Origin: Sphingobium subterraneum
Lineage (GTDB): Bacteria; Pseudomonadota; Alphaproteobacteria; Sphingomonadales; Sphingomonadaceae
Reading direction: 5' to 3'
Assembly: GCF_014199435.1 (NCBI RefSeq)
Contig: NZ_JACIJP010000004.1
Coordinates: 186,001-250,000 of the forward strand
DNA: 64,000 nucleotides
The position numbers and the translations under genes are program-made. The first letter of the stretch is position 1. The number at the start of each line of letters is the position of its first letter. The notes below the pieces were generated by a model. That model saw only the letters and a list, made by a program, of their open reading frames with translations. It made no database searches and had not been told where the DNA came from. This document shows positions 1 to 8,416 of the stretch, in pieces.

Positions 1-333
1 GAACTCGCTGCGCAGCGCCGCGACCATCCAGCCGGACAGGTACAGATAGCGGCTCTTGGTCGTGCCGAAATGCTTCTTGATGGAGATCATCTTCTGCTGG
101 CCGATAAAGCCGTGCCAGCAGCCCAGCGACTGCGTGTAGTTGGCCGGATCGGCGTCGTAGGCGGCCATGTCGGCGCGCATGATCTTCGCGGTGTAGCGCG
201 CGATGTCGAGGCCGGTCTGGAAGCGGTTCTGCAAACGCATGCGCGCAACCGACTCGGCGCTGATGCCATCCCATGTGCCGTTCTGGGCGCTGATGAGCTG
301 CTGCGTCTTGGTGATGTGATCCTGATAGGACAT
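1..333 (-). CDS. aceA: Isocitrate lyase, N-terminal part (runs off the left edge)
   Basis: Glyoxylate-shunt enzyme that splits isocitrate into glyoxylate and succinate, allowing growth on acetate and fatty acids. The 111 codons visible begin MSYQDHITKTQQLISAQNG and include a tryptophan/glycine stretch (SLGCWHGFIGQQK) followed by KHFGTTKSRYLYLSGWMVAAL, the pattern of the isocitrate lyase amino terminus. The active-site half lies outside the window. The ATG at 331-333 is preceded on the minus strand by a purine-rich GGAGTTTCC. The gene is divergent from the ScfR-type regulator at 472, with a repeat-rich operator between them, so regulation by that protein is likely. Identity is confident; the frame is open to the window edge. 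Confidence 0.9.
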   Translation of the reverse strand, partial: MSYQDHITKTQQLISAQNGTWDGISAESVARMRLQNRFQTGLDIARYTAKIMRADMAAYDADPANYTQSLGCWHGFIGQQKMISIKKHFGTTKSRYLYLSGWMVAALRSEF

Positions 334-421
334 GGGAAACTCCGTTAGCCAGTGCGATTCTGTCGACCGGGGTACGGGATAATGGTGCGCTGCAAAATCA
401 TTTTGAAGTCGACTTGTCAGA

Positions 422-452
422 CTTTACAAGATATCATTGTAAAGTTGTAAAG
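422..452. promoter_or_regulatory. Putative ScfR/RamB operator between aceA and its regulator
   Basis: CTTTACAA (422-429) and TTGTAAAG (437-444) form a perfect inverted repeat with 8-bp arms and a 7-base spacer. A second TTGTAAAG (445-452) follows at once, giving three copies of one 8-mer. The sites lie 20-50 bases before the regulator ATG and about 90-120 before aceA. Regulators of the RamB/ScfR family are known to bind AT-rich TTTGCAAA/TTTACAA-like sites near glyoxylate-shunt genes. Control of both genes by this element is inferred. Confidence 0.65.
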
Positions 453-471
453 AGCTAGACAGGGGCCAGTT

Positions 472-1887
472 ATGGCGAACGAACGTCCGGTTTTCATGGG
501 GCCACGCCTCAAGCGCCTGCGGCGGGAACTGGGTTTGACCCAGGCGAACATGGCCGCCGACCTCGATATTTCGTCGTCTTATGTTGCGCTGCTCGAACGC
601 AATCAGCGGCCGCTCACGGCCGACATGCTCCTCCGGCTCGCGCGCGTCTACAAGATGGACATGTCCGATCTCGCGGGCGACGGGGGCGCGGATTACAGCG
701 CGCGCCTGCAAGCCGTGCTCCGCGACTCGATGTTCGGCGACATCGATTTGCCCGCGCTGGAGGTTGCCGACGTAGCTACCAGCTATCCGGGCATTACCGA
801 GGCGCTGCTGCGGCTCTATATCCTGTACCAGGAGGAGCTGCTGGCGCTGGCCGACCGCAGCGCGGATGGGGAAGGGGATATGGCCCCGGCGGACGACTCC
901 GATCCGGTGGCGGAGGCGCGACGGTTTCTCGCCGCGCGGCGGAATTTTTTCGGAGGCCTTGATGAAGCGGCCGAGCGGCTTGCCGGGCTGGTAAGCGAAC
1001 AGGGTGGGCTGGCCGGTCATCTGAAGGCGCGTCACAGCCTGCGCGTGCGCCGTATTCCGCCCGATGTAATGGCGGGGGCGCTGCGCCGCTACGACCGGCA
1101 CCGCGACGAGATCCTCCTCGATGACACGCTCGACATGGCGAGCCAGACCTTCCAGATCGCGCTGCAGCTGGTCTACCTCGAAATGCAGGCGGAGGTCGAT
1201 GCGGTGTTGCAGGAGGGCCATTTCGCCTCCGACACCGGCAGGCGCCTGACGCGCCGCGCGTTGGCGAGCTATGCGGCGGCCGCCATCCTGATGCCCTACA
1301 CCGCCTTCGCCCGCGCCGCGGAAAAGCGGCATTACGATGTGGAGGCGCTGGGTCGCCAGTTCGGCACCAGCTTCGAGCAGACCGCCCACCGCCTTACGAC
1401 CCTGCAAAAGCCGGGGCAGGAGCGCGTGCCGTTTTTCTTCATCCGGCTGGACGCGGCCGGGAACGTGTCGAAGCGCCTCGACGGGGCGGGCTTTCCGTTC
1501 GCGCGGCATGGCGGCGGCTGCCCCTTGTGGTCGGTGCATCATGTGTTCCGCACCCCGCGCGAGATTGTCACGCAATGGCTGGAGCTGCCTGACGGCAAAC
1601 GCTTTTTCTCGATCGCGCGCACGGTAACGTCCGGCGGCGGGGCCTATGGCGCGCCGAAGGTCGAGCGTGCCATCGCGCTGGGTTGCGCGGCCGAACATGC
1701 CGATCGCCTGATTTATACCCGCACCCCTGTGGTTCAGAGGCCTGACGAGGCCACACCCATCGGCGTTACCTGTCGTTTGTGCCACCGGACGCAGTGCACG
1801 GCGCGCTCGGCTCCCCCGATCGGGCGACTCCTGCTGCCCGATGACTTCCGGCGAACCACCGCGCCTTTCGGTTTTGCGGACAGTTGA
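472..1887 (+). CDS. Short-chain fatty acyl transcriptional regulator, ScfR/RamB type (XRE HTH + IrrE-like + DUF2083)
   Basis: DNA-binding regulator of 471 residues. Residues about 10-65 form an XRE helix-turn-helix (LGLTQANMAADLDISSSYVALLERNQRPLT contains it). The middle, about 150-300, resembles the ImmA/IrrE domain, but where the zinc-protease helix is expected it reads SYAAAAILMPY, so it is a sensor-like version without an HExxH. The C-terminal DUF2083 region carries a cysteine cluster, CRLCHRTQC, near residue 440. Proteins of this architecture control acetate, propionate and glyoxylate-shunt genes in response to acyl-CoA status; the divergent aceA fits. The ATG at 472 has AGGGG seven bases upstream. 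Autoregulation through the 422-452 repeats is likely. Confidence 0.85.
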   Translation: MANERPVFMGPRLKRLRRELGLTQANMAADLDISSSYVALLERNQRPLTADMLLRLARVYKMDMSDLAGDGGADYSARLQAVLRDSMFGDIDLPALEVADVATSYPGITEALLRLYILYQEELLALADRSADGEGDMAPADDSDPVAEARRFLAARRNFFGGLDEAAERLAGLVSEQGGLAGHLKARHSLRVRRIPPDVMAGALRRYDRHRDEILLDDTLDMASQTFQIALQLVYLEMQAEVDAVLQEGHFASDTGRRLTRRALASYAAAAILMPYTAFARAAEKRHYDVEALGRQFGTSFEQTAHRLTTLQKPGQERVPFFFIRLDAAGNVSKRLDGAGFPFARHGGGCPLWSVHHVFRTPREIVTQWLELPDGKRFFSIARTVTSGGGAYGAPKVERAIALGCAAEHADRLIYTRTPVVQRPDEATPIGVTCRLCHRTQCTARSAPPIGRLLLPDDFRRTTAPFGFADS

Positions 1888-2073
1888 CTGGCGGCAAGAG
1901 ACGTTCCGGGCCGGAAACGGGGACGACCCAGCGCGGATGGCGCGATAGCAACGATTGTAACAAAAGCGCCGTTAACATTCTGGCAAGATCTCCCCGTCTA
2001 CTTCGCTATCGCTCTTGATTTGCAATGATTTTACGCAGACATATGAGCTGTTGAGGGGGCATTGCACGCGGAA

Positions 2074-3090
2074 ATGACGGATAAGCCGCACCACGTTCGT
2101 ACGATTGCAGACATCGCGCGGCTCGCTGGCGTTTCGCCGGGCACGGTATCGCGCGCGCTGAGCGGGTCGACACTGGTGCGCGAAACCACCCGCAACCAGA
2201 TCATCGAACTGGCGCACGAGCACGGTTTCACGCCCAATGCGACAGCCCGCAACCTGCGCATGCAGCGGACCGGGACCATCGGCGTGGTCGTTCCGCTCGG
2301 CCATGATGTCCGCCAGCATATTTCCGATCCCTTCTTCATGCAGATGATCGGCCAACTCGCCGACCGGCTGACCGAGCGCGGCTACGACCTGTTCCTCTCG
2401 CGCGTGGTCCCGAGTCATCCCAACTGGCTGTCGAAGATCGTCGATTCCGGCCGTGTCGACGGCGTCATCATTATTGGCCAGTCGGATCAGTTTGCGGTTC
2501 TCGACGAAGTCGCCGCCCGTTACCGCCCGATGGTCGTATGGGGCGCGAACAATATCGGCCGCACGCATTGCACGGTCGGGTCGGATAATTTTCTGGGTGG
2601 GCAGATCGCGACCCGCCATCTGATCGAGCGCGGGTGCCAGCGCATTGCATTCTTCGGTAACCCCGTTGGGCCGGAAATCGTCCACCGGCTGGACGGGTGC
2701 CGTGCCGCGCTCCAGGAAGCGGGTATAACGGAACCGTTGGAAATCGTACCGACGTTGATGGCCCCCGAAACAACGCATCCGATGATCCTCGACTGGCTGG
2801 ACCGGCAGCAGACGCCACCCGACGGCATCGTCGCCGCTTCGGACGTGATCGCGATGTGCGCGTTGCGAGCCCTGTCGGATCGGGGTCTGCGCGTCCCGGC
2901 TGACGTCAAGCTGATGGGCTATGACGACCTCGCCCTTGCTGCGCAGACCATGCCGCCGCTGTCCACCATCCATCAGGATATTGGCGAAGGCGCGGGGCAT
3001 CTCGTCGATCTGCTGTTCCGCAGGATCGCGGGAGAGGATGCGCCTTCGGTCGTACTGAACCCTTCGCTGGTGGTGCGCGCCTCCACTTGA
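2074..3090 (+). CDS. LacI-family transcriptional regulator
   Basis: Sugar-responsive repressor-type protein. The first 30 residues contain the LacI HTH (RTIADIARLAGVSPGTVSRAL), followed by the hinge helix (NATARNLRMQRTGTIGVVVPL) and a periplasmic-binding-protein-like effector domain to the end (DGVIIIGQSDQF, ASDVIAMCALRAL, LMGYDDLALAAQTMPPLSTI). About 338 residues, normal for the family. The start is ambiguous: the ATG at 2074 has little Shine-Dalgarno signal, while a TTG at 2062 sits just after GAGGGGG and would add four residues. It is convergent with the TlpA-like gene, 7 bases from its stop. No sugar catabolic genes lie nearby, so the target cannot be read from context. Confidence 0.85.
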   Translation: MTDKPHHVRTIADIARLAGVSPGTVSRALSGSTLVRETTRNQIIELAHEHGFTPNATARNLRMQRTGTIGVVVPLGHDVRQHISDPFFMQMIGQLADRLTERGYDLFLSRVVPSHPNWLSKIVDSGRVDGVIIIGQSDQFAVLDEVAARYRPMVVWGANNIGRTHCTVGSDNFLGGQIATRHLIERGCQRIAFFGNPVGPEIVHRLDGCRAALQEAGITEPLEIVPTLMAPETTHPMILDWLDRQQTPPDGIVAASDVIAMCALRALSDRGLRVPADVKLMGYDDLALAAQTMPPLSTIHQDIGEGAGHLVDLLFRRIAGEDAPSVVLNPSLVVRAST

Positions 3091-3097
3091 CCGCGGC

Positions 3098-3730
3098 TCA
3101 GCCGCCGTTGACCGCTTCCTCGATCAGGGCCTTCGCGTCGTCGCCCTCCCAGTCGAGCGCCCCCACGACGCGCGCGATTTCCTTGCCATCGGCCGTGTAG
3201 AGGACGCTGGTCGGCAGCATGCCGGTCGCATAATGGAAACCGAACTGGTTTTCCGGATCGAGCCACGGCTGGATGTGCTGGAAGCCTTTCTTCTGGAAGA
3301 ATGGCACGACCTTGTCCGCGCCGAGGCTGTCCTGCGAGATGGTCAGCACCGCGAGCTTGTCCTTGGCGTAGGCACCGGCGATCGCATCCAGCTGCGGCAT
3401 CTCGGCGACGCAGGGTGCGCACCATGTCGCCCACAGATTGACGAGGATCGGACGCCCGGCAAAGCGCGACAGCGTTACGTCCTTGCTCTTGGCGTCAGCG
3501 AACACGAAGTCGGGAAGGGGGCTGCCCGCCTTCGAACGGTCGATGACGAAGGACGCGCTCTTCGCGCCCGCCGTCTCCGGCGTCGATGGCACTTCGTCCG
3601 GGGTAACCGCATTCGACGGCGCGCTTTTTGACGCATCGTCTTGCCGCGCGGGCGCGGATTGCCTATCGCAGGCGCCGAGCGAAAGCCCGACAAGGAGCAG
3701 GGACATTAGCGAGCGCGACGAACAGGACAC
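3098..3730 (-). CDS. TlpA-like thioredoxin-fold lipoprotein
   Basis: Membrane-anchored thiol-disulfide oxidoreductase acting on the periplasmic face, of the kind that reduces apocytochromes or other envelope proteins. A short signal ([15 protein letters not shown]) ends in a lipobox with the lipidated Cys. A low-complexity linker follows, then a TlpA/AhpC-TSA thioredoxin fold with the active site [13 protein letters not shown] and a cis-proline region (GMLPTSVLY). The GTG at 3730 is preferred: it gives a normal lipoprotein signal and has GGAG nine bases upstream. An ATG at 3751 would add acidic residues to the signal; an ATG at 3706 would make it too short. It is divergent from argH, with the two 5' ends nearly touching. 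Confidence 0.82.
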   Translation of the reverse strand: MSCSSRSLMSLLLVGLSLGACDRQSAPARQDDASKSAPSNAVTPDEVPSTPETAGAKSASFVIDRSKAGSPLPDFVFADAKSKDVTLSRFAGRPILVNLWATWCAPCVAEMPQLDAIAGAYAKDKLAVLTISQDSLGADKVVPFFQKKGFQHIQPWLDPENQFGFHYATGMLPTSVLYTADGKEIARVVGALDWEGDDAKALIEEAVNGG

Positions 3731-3749
3731 AGGATCAGGCTCCAACAGC

Positions 3750-5123
3750 ATGTGGGGCGGCCGCTTTGCCCAGGGGCCTGCGTCCGTGATGCGCGAGATA
3801 AATGCGTCTATCCCGTTCGACAAGCGATTGTGGAAGCAGGACATCGCAGGATCGAAGGCGCATGTCACGATGCTCGCCATCCAGGGCATCGTCAGCGGCG
3901 AGGACGCGCAGGCGATTACGGAAGGGTTGAGCCGGATCGCGGCCGAATATGAGCGCGACGGCGTGCCGGTCAACATGGATCTGGAAGACATCCACATGGT
4001 CACCGAGTCGCGGCTGGCCGAGCTGATCGGCCCGGCGGCGGGACGGCTCCACACCGCGCGGTCCCGCAACGATCAGGTCGCGACCGATTTCCGCCTGTGG
4101 GTGCGTGACGCAATCGATGAAGTGGATGCGGGGTTGAAGGCCCTGCAGCAGGCTCTCATCGCGCGGGCAAGCGAGCATGTCGATGCGGTGATGCCCGGTT
4201 TCACCCATCTGCAATCCGCGCAGCCGGTAACGCTGGGCCATCACCTCATGGCCTATGTCGAAATGCTCAAGCGCGACCGCAGCCGCTTTGCCGATGCGCG
4301 CGCGCGGATGAACCGCAACCCGCTGGGCAGCGCGGCGCTTGCCGGAACGGGCTTCCCCATCGACCGGCATCATACGGCGCAGGCGCTCGGCTTCGACGGG
4401 CCGACTGACAACAGCCTCGACAGCGTATCGGATCGCGACTTCGCGCTCGATTATCTGATGGCGGCGACCCAGTGCAGCCTGCACCTGTCCCGTCTGGCGG
4501 AGGAGTTCGTGATTTGGGCGAGCCAGCCCTTCGGTTTCGTCAAGCTGCCCGACGCCTATTCGACAGGCAGCTCGATCATGCCGCAAAAGCGCAACCCGGA
4601 CGCCGCCGAACTGGTGCGCGGCCATGCCGGGCGCATCATGGGGTGCATGACCGCGCTGTGCGTGACCATGAAGGGCCTGCCGCTCGCCTATTCCAAGGAC
4701 ATGCAGGACGACAAGCCGCCGGTGTTCGAGGCGCACGACCTGCTCGGCCTTTCCATCGCGGCGATGACCGGGATGGTGGAAACCGTGACGTTCCGCACCG
4801 ACCGGATGCGCGCGCTTGCCGAAAGCGGTTACGCGACCGCGACCGATCTGGCCGACTGGCTGGTGCGCGAGGGCGACATTCCGTTCCGCGATGCGCATCA
4901 CATCACCGGGCGCGCGGTCAAGCTGGCGGAGGAACGGGGGGTGCCCCTGTCGGACCTGCCGCTCACCGATTTGCAGGCGATTGACGCACGGATCACCAAC
5001 GGGGTCTACGCCGTTCTTACTGTCGACGCATCGGTCGCCAGCCGCCGGAGCCATGGCGGCACGGCGCCCGATCAGGTGCGGGCGCGTATTGCGCAGGCGC
5101 AAGCAGAGCTGGAGGCGGAATAA
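3750..5123 (+). CDS. argH: Argininosuccinate lyase
   Basis: Last step of arginine synthesis: argininosuccinate to arginine plus fumarate. The protein opens [10 protein letters not shown], as most ArgH do, and carries [13 protein letters not shown] (residues about 93-105), the TGFPIDR region, and the fumarase/aspartase superfamily signature [11 protein letters not shown] around residue 278, with the catalytic serine in that loop. Length 457 residues is typical. An open frame extends upstream but lacks a usable start near the conserved MWGG, so the ATG at 3750 is taken. The stop overlaps the next ATG (TAATG), indicating an operon with the small lipoprotein and lysA. Confidence 0.96.
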   Translation: MWGGRFAQGPASVMREINASIPFDKRLWKQDIAGSKAHVTMLAIQGIVSGEDAQAITEGLSRIAAEYERDGVPVNMDLEDIHMVTESRLAELIGPAAGRLHTARSRNDQVATDFRLWVRDAIDEVDAGLKALQQALIARASEHVDAVMPGFTHLQSAQPVTLGHHLMAYVEMLKRDRSRFADARARMNRNPLGSAALAGTGFPIDRHHTAQALGFDGPTDNSLDSVSDRDFALDYLMAATQCSLHLSRLAEEFVIWASQPFGFVKLPDAYSTGSSIMPQKRNPDAAELVRGHAGRIMGCMTALCVTMKGLPLAYSKDMQDDKPPVFEAHDLLGLSIAAMTGMVETVTFRTDRMRALAESGYATATDLADWLVREGDIPFRDAHHITGRAVKLAEERGVPLSDLPLTDLQAIDARITNGVYAVLTVDASVASRRSHGGTAPDQVRARIAQAQAELEAE

Positions 5124-5383
5124 TGCAAAGCTTGATCCTGCGTGCGACATCGGGCGCGCTCATTGTTGCTCTGGCGGCGCTCGCCGGGTGTGGCGGCCGC
5201 CAGCCGCTGCAGCGAACGGAGGGGATGAAACCCGTGCCGGTCGCGGTGGGCGCAAACGAAAGCGCATCGGCCGACGCGCTGATGGCACTCACCCCGCAGG
5301 AACGCCCGAACCGCGATTTCGAGCCGCTGACCCGTTCCCAGCCCCGGCCCGAAGATCCTTTTGACCTGCCGCCCGGCCAGTAA
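5123..5383 (+). CDS. Small lipoprotein between argH and lysA (LptM-like by position)
   Basis: An 86-residue lipoprotein. A positively charged n-region and hydrophobic core (ILRATSGALIVALAALAGC) lead to a lipobox with Cys22, followed by GGRQPLQ and a polar, proline-rich tail ending PEDPFDLPPGQ. The start codon overlaps the argH stop (TAATG) and lysA begins 9 bases after its own stop, so translation is probably coupled. A small lipoprotein next to lysA is common in proteobacteria; members of that family (LptM/YifL) help assemble the LPS translocon and begin CGxKGPL. The match here is partial, so LptM function is inferred. Confidence 0.75.
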   Translation: MQSLILRATSGALIVALAALAGCGGRQPLQRTEGMKPVPVAVGANESASADALMALTPQERPNRDFEPLTRSQPRPEDPFDLPPGQ

Positions 5384-5392
5384 GAGCAACAC

Positions 5393-6658
5393 ATGGACCA
5401 TTTCGATTATCGCGCCGGTGTCCTCCATGCCGAAGACGTGCCCTTGGCCGAGATTGCGGCGCAGGTAGGTACGCCGGTCTATATCTATTCGACCGCAACG
5501 CTCGAACGCCATGTCGGGGTGTTCCGCGAAGCGCTTGCGCCGCTGGCCGATCCGCTGGTGGCGTTCGCGGTCAAGGCTAATCCCAACGCAGCGGTGCTGG
5601 CGACGCTGGCGAAGCTTGGGCTGGGGGCCGATGTTGTATCCGCGGGCGAATTGCTGCGCGCCATTGCGGCGGGCATCCCGGCCAGTCGCATCGTCTTTTC
5701 CGGCGTCGGCAAGACCGAAGAGGAAATGCGGCTCGCGCTGGAGCATGGCATTTTCCAGTTCAATCTGGAAAGCGAGCCGGAAGCGGAAATGCTGTCCGAA
5801 GTCGCCCTGTCGATGGGCAAGGTCGCGTCCGTTGCCTATCGCATCAACCCGGATGTCGACGCGGGCACCCACGCGAAGATTTCCACCGGCAAGTCGGAAA
5901 ACAAGTTCGGCATCCCCTACGACCGGGCACTCGTCGCCTATGACCGCGCGGCGCAGCTCGCCGGACTCGACGTGCAGGGCGTGGCCGTGCACATCGGCAG
6001 CCAGCTCACCGATCTTGCTCCGCTCGAAAGCGCATTCACCAAGGTCGGTGCGCTGATCGAACGGCTGCGCGATGCCGGACACGCCATCCGCACCGCCGAT
6101 CTGGGCGGGGGCCTTGGCGTGCCCTATGATCCCGCGCTTCCCGTGCCGCCCAGTCCCGCCGCCTATGGCGCGATGGTCGTGCGCGTGACGCAGGGCTGGA
6201 ACGTCCGCCTGATGTTTGAGCCCGGCCGGGTGATCGTCGGCAATGCCGGGGTTCTCCTATCCCGCGTCATCCGCGTGAAGCAGGGGGCGAGCCAGCCTTT
6301 CGTCATCGTCGATGCGGCGATGAACGACCTGCTGCGCCCCAGTCTCTATGACGCATGGCATGATATCCGCGCCGTCCGCCCCCGCAACGCTCAGGTGCAG
6401 GCGACGGTCGTCGGCCCGGTGTGCGAGACCGGCGACACCTTCGCCACCGCGCGGGACATCGATGCCGTGGAAGCGGACGATCTCCTCGCCTTCATGACCG
6501 CCGGAGCCTATGGCGCGACCATGGCGAGCACCTACAACAGCCGCGCGTTGACGCCCGAAGTGCTGGTCACCGGCGATCAATGGGCGGTCGTTCGCGCCCG
6601 TCCTCCGGTCGAGGCGCTGATCGAAGGCGACAGCATTCCAGACTGGCTGCGGGGCTGA
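5393..6658 (+). CDS. lysA: Diaminopimelate decarboxylase
   Basis: PLP enzyme of the last lysine step, meso-diaminopimelate to L-lysine plus CO2. It is a fold-type III decarboxylase of 421 residues: the PLP-lysine motif FAVKANPNAAVL near residue 57, the HIGSQ motif near 200, the glycine-rich phosphate-binding loop DLGGGLGVPYD near 235, EPGR near 276, and GPVCETGDTF near 343 with the substrate-contacting Cys. The ATG at 5393 follows the lipoprotein gene by 9 bases. It is followed by the siroheme gene 3 bases after the stop, so argH, the lipoprotein, lysA, siroheme synthase and zntB look co-transcribed. Confidence 0.96.
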   Translation: MDHFDYRAGVLHAEDVPLAEIAAQVGTPVYIYSTATLERHVGVFREALAPLADPLVAFAVKANPNAAVLATLAKLGLGADVVSAGELLRAIAAGIPASRIVFSGVGKTEEEMRLALEHGIFQFNLESEPEAEMLSEVALSMGKVASVAYRINPDVDAGTHAKISTGKSENKFGIPYDRALVAYDRAAQLAGLDVQGVAVHIGSQLTDLAPLESAFTKVGALIERLRDAGHAIRTADLGGGLGVPYDPALPVPPSPAAYGAMVVRVTQGWNVRLMFEPGRVIVGNAGVLLSRVIRVKQGASQPFVIVDAAMNDLLRPSLYDAWHDIRAVRPRNAQVQATVVGPVCETGDTFATARDIDAVEADDLLAFMTAGAYGATMASTYNSRALTPEVLVTGDQWAVVRARPPVEALIEGDSIPDWLRG

Positions 6659-6661
6659 TTC

Positions 6662-7438
6662 GTGCACAGCCTGCCCGTTTTCCTGCGGCTGACCGGGCGT
6701 CCGGTGATTCTGCTGGGAACGGGCGAGGCCGCAGAGGCCAAGCGCCGCCTGCTGGAGCGGGCAGGCGCCACAATTGTGGCGGAAGACGCGACGGCGTCGC
6801 TTGCCATCGTTGCCATCGAGGATGAGGAAGAGGCGGTAGCGGCGGTCGCGCGTCTGAAGCAGCGCGGCATTCTGGTGAACGCTGTTGATCGCGCAGCGCT
6901 ATGCGATTTTACGCTCCCCGCTATCGTGGACCGTGACCCGGTCATCATTGCGATCGGCACGGGCGGCGCATCGGCGGGCCTTGCCAAGGCGTTGCGCCAG
7001 CGGATCGAGGCGCTGCTGCCTCCCACGGTGGGCATGCTTGCGCAGGCAATGGCCGATGCGCGGGGGGCCATGCGCGCGCGCTGGCACGATGCGGCGTCCC
7101 GCCGCCGCGCGATCGATGCGGCATTGGCGCGGGGCGGCGCGCTCGATCCTCTCGCTGGCGCCGATGCGTCCACGGTCGCAGCTTGGCTGGACAACGCTGG
7201 AGAGGACGCGGCGCCCGCCCGGCTGGAACGCATCCCGCTCGCGTCCGCCGATCCGGAAGATCTGACGCTGCGGGCGGCCCGCCTTCTGGGGGAAGCGGAT
7301 GCGGTGTTTCATCATCCATCCGTGCCGGTGCCGATCCTGGAACGCGCCCGCGCCGATGCCCGGCGCATCGCAACCGCTACGCCGCCGGTCTGGTCTGACC
7401 CCGGCCTCGCGCTCTGGCTGACGATGGGAGAGGAATAG
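6662..7438 (+). CDS. Precorrin-2 dehydrogenase / sirohydrochlorin ferrochelatase (siroheme synthase domain)
   Basis: NAD-dependent oxidation of precorrin-2 and iron insertion to give siroheme, the cofactor of sulfite and nitrite reductases. The first 150 residues match the CysG N-terminal domain: PVFLRLTGRPVILLGTGEAA is the Rossmann start, and DFTLPAIVDRDPVIIAIGTGGASAGLAK the conserved middle. The tail (about 185-258) resembles only the first part of a uroporphyrinogen methyltransferase (SADPEDLTLRAARLLGEADAVFHHPSVP) and then stops, so no methyltransferase activity is expected. The start is GTG at 6662, three bases after the lysA stop; homologues begin MHSLPVF. The next gene begins two bases after its stop. 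Confidence 0.85.
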   Translation: MHSLPVFLRLTGRPVILLGTGEAAEAKRRLLERAGATIVAEDATASLAIVAIEDEEEAVAAVARLKQRGILVNAVDRAALCDFTLPAIVDRDPVIIAIGTGGASAGLAKALRQRIEALLPPTVGMLAQAMADARGAMRARWHDAASRRRAIDAALARGGALDPLAGADASTVAAWLDNAGEDAAPARLERIPLASADPEDLTLRAARLLGEADAVFHHPSVPVPILERARADARRIATATPPVWSDPGLALWLTMGEE

Positions 7439-7439
7439 C

Positions 7440-8396
7440 ATGGCCCGTTTCTTCATCCATGACGGAACGTCCGCCCGCGAGCTGGATGTGGAGGCCTTCT
7501 GTACGCTCTCGCCGCCGCCGCGGTTCAGCTGGGTTCACATGGACGGACGCACGGACGATGTGGCGAAGACCGAAGCCCGCATCGCGACGATTCCCGATGC
7601 CGCCCGCAGCGCGATGATGGCGAGCGAGACGCGCCCGCGCTGCACGATCTTCGCCGATGGCGCGCTCGTCAACCTGCGCGGCCTGGGCGAGCAACTGGCG
7701 AACGATGGCGACCCGCTCGTTTCCATCCGTCTCTGGGCGGAAAAGGGCCGGGTGGTCAGCCTTTCCTACCGCAGGCTCGATATTCTGAACGCGGTGATCG
7801 AAGAAATGCTGTCGGGTCGGCTGGCGGACCCCGGCGACCTCATCACCGCCGTGGCGATCCATATCACCGATGCGCTCGATCCGGTCATCGCCGATCTGGG
7901 TGACGCGCTCGACAATATCGAAAGCCATCTGGACGAGGAAGGTGCGGTCTCCACCCGCCGCCATGTCGCGAAGATCCGGGCTGCCGCCATCTCGTTCCGC
8001 CGGTTCATCGCGCCCCAGCGCGCGGCGATGGAGCGGTTGATGACTGCCCAGGTGAGCTGGCTGGAAGCGGACGACCGCCTGCATGTGCAGGAAGCCGCTG
8101 ATCGCTGTGCCCGCATGGCCGAAGAGCTGGAGGCCGTGCGCGAACGCTCCGCCCTTGCCCATGAAGCGCTCACCGATCTGCGCGCCGAACATATGAACCG
8201 GCAGGCGCTGCTGCTAGCTATCGTCGCGCTCATCTTCCTGCCGCTGACGTTTCTCACCGGCCTGCTCGGCATGAACGTGAACGGCATTCCCTATGCGCAC
8301 GAGCCTTGGGCCTTCTGGGGCGTGATCGCCGTGTGCACGATCATCGCCGGGGCCATCGGTGCGTGGTTTGCTGTGACCAACTGGCTGCAACGCTAA
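7440..8396 (+). CDS. zntB: CorA-family zinc transporter ZntB
   Basis: Inner-membrane metal transporter of the CorA/ZntB superfamily, 318 residues. A long cytoplasmic alpha/beta domain with helical stalk leads to two C-terminal membrane helices. The first ends with the signature GMNVNGIPY (about residue 278), the ZntB form of GMN, and the short loop and second helix follow (WGVIAVCTIIAGAIGAWFAV). ZntB transports zinc, probably by proton-driven uptake rather than efflux; substrate here is inferred from the family. It is the last gene of the lysA run and is convergent with the histidine kinase. Confidence 0.85.
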   Translation: MARFFIHDGTSARELDVEAFCTLSPPPRFSWVHMDGRTDDVAKTEARIATIPDAARSAMMASETRPRCTIFADGALVNLRGLGEQLANDGDPLVSIRLWAEKGRVVSLSYRRLDILNAVIEEMLSGRLADPGDLITAVAIHITDALDPVIADLGDALDNIESHLDEEGAVSTRRHVAKIRAAAISFRRFIAPQRAAMERLMTAQVSWLEADDRLHVQEAADRCARMAEELEAVRERSALAHEALTDLRAEHMNRQALLLAIVALIFLPLTFLTGLLGMNVNGIPYAHEPWAFWGVIAVCTIIAGAIGAWFAVTNWLQR

Positions 8397-8416
8397 CGGG
8401 GATAGCGTTTCGCTCG

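Noticed and set aside
3098..4069. TlpA-like frame extended to 323 residues
   Set aside because: The extension lies wholly inside argH on the other strand and would bury the lipoprotein signal in the middle of the protein.
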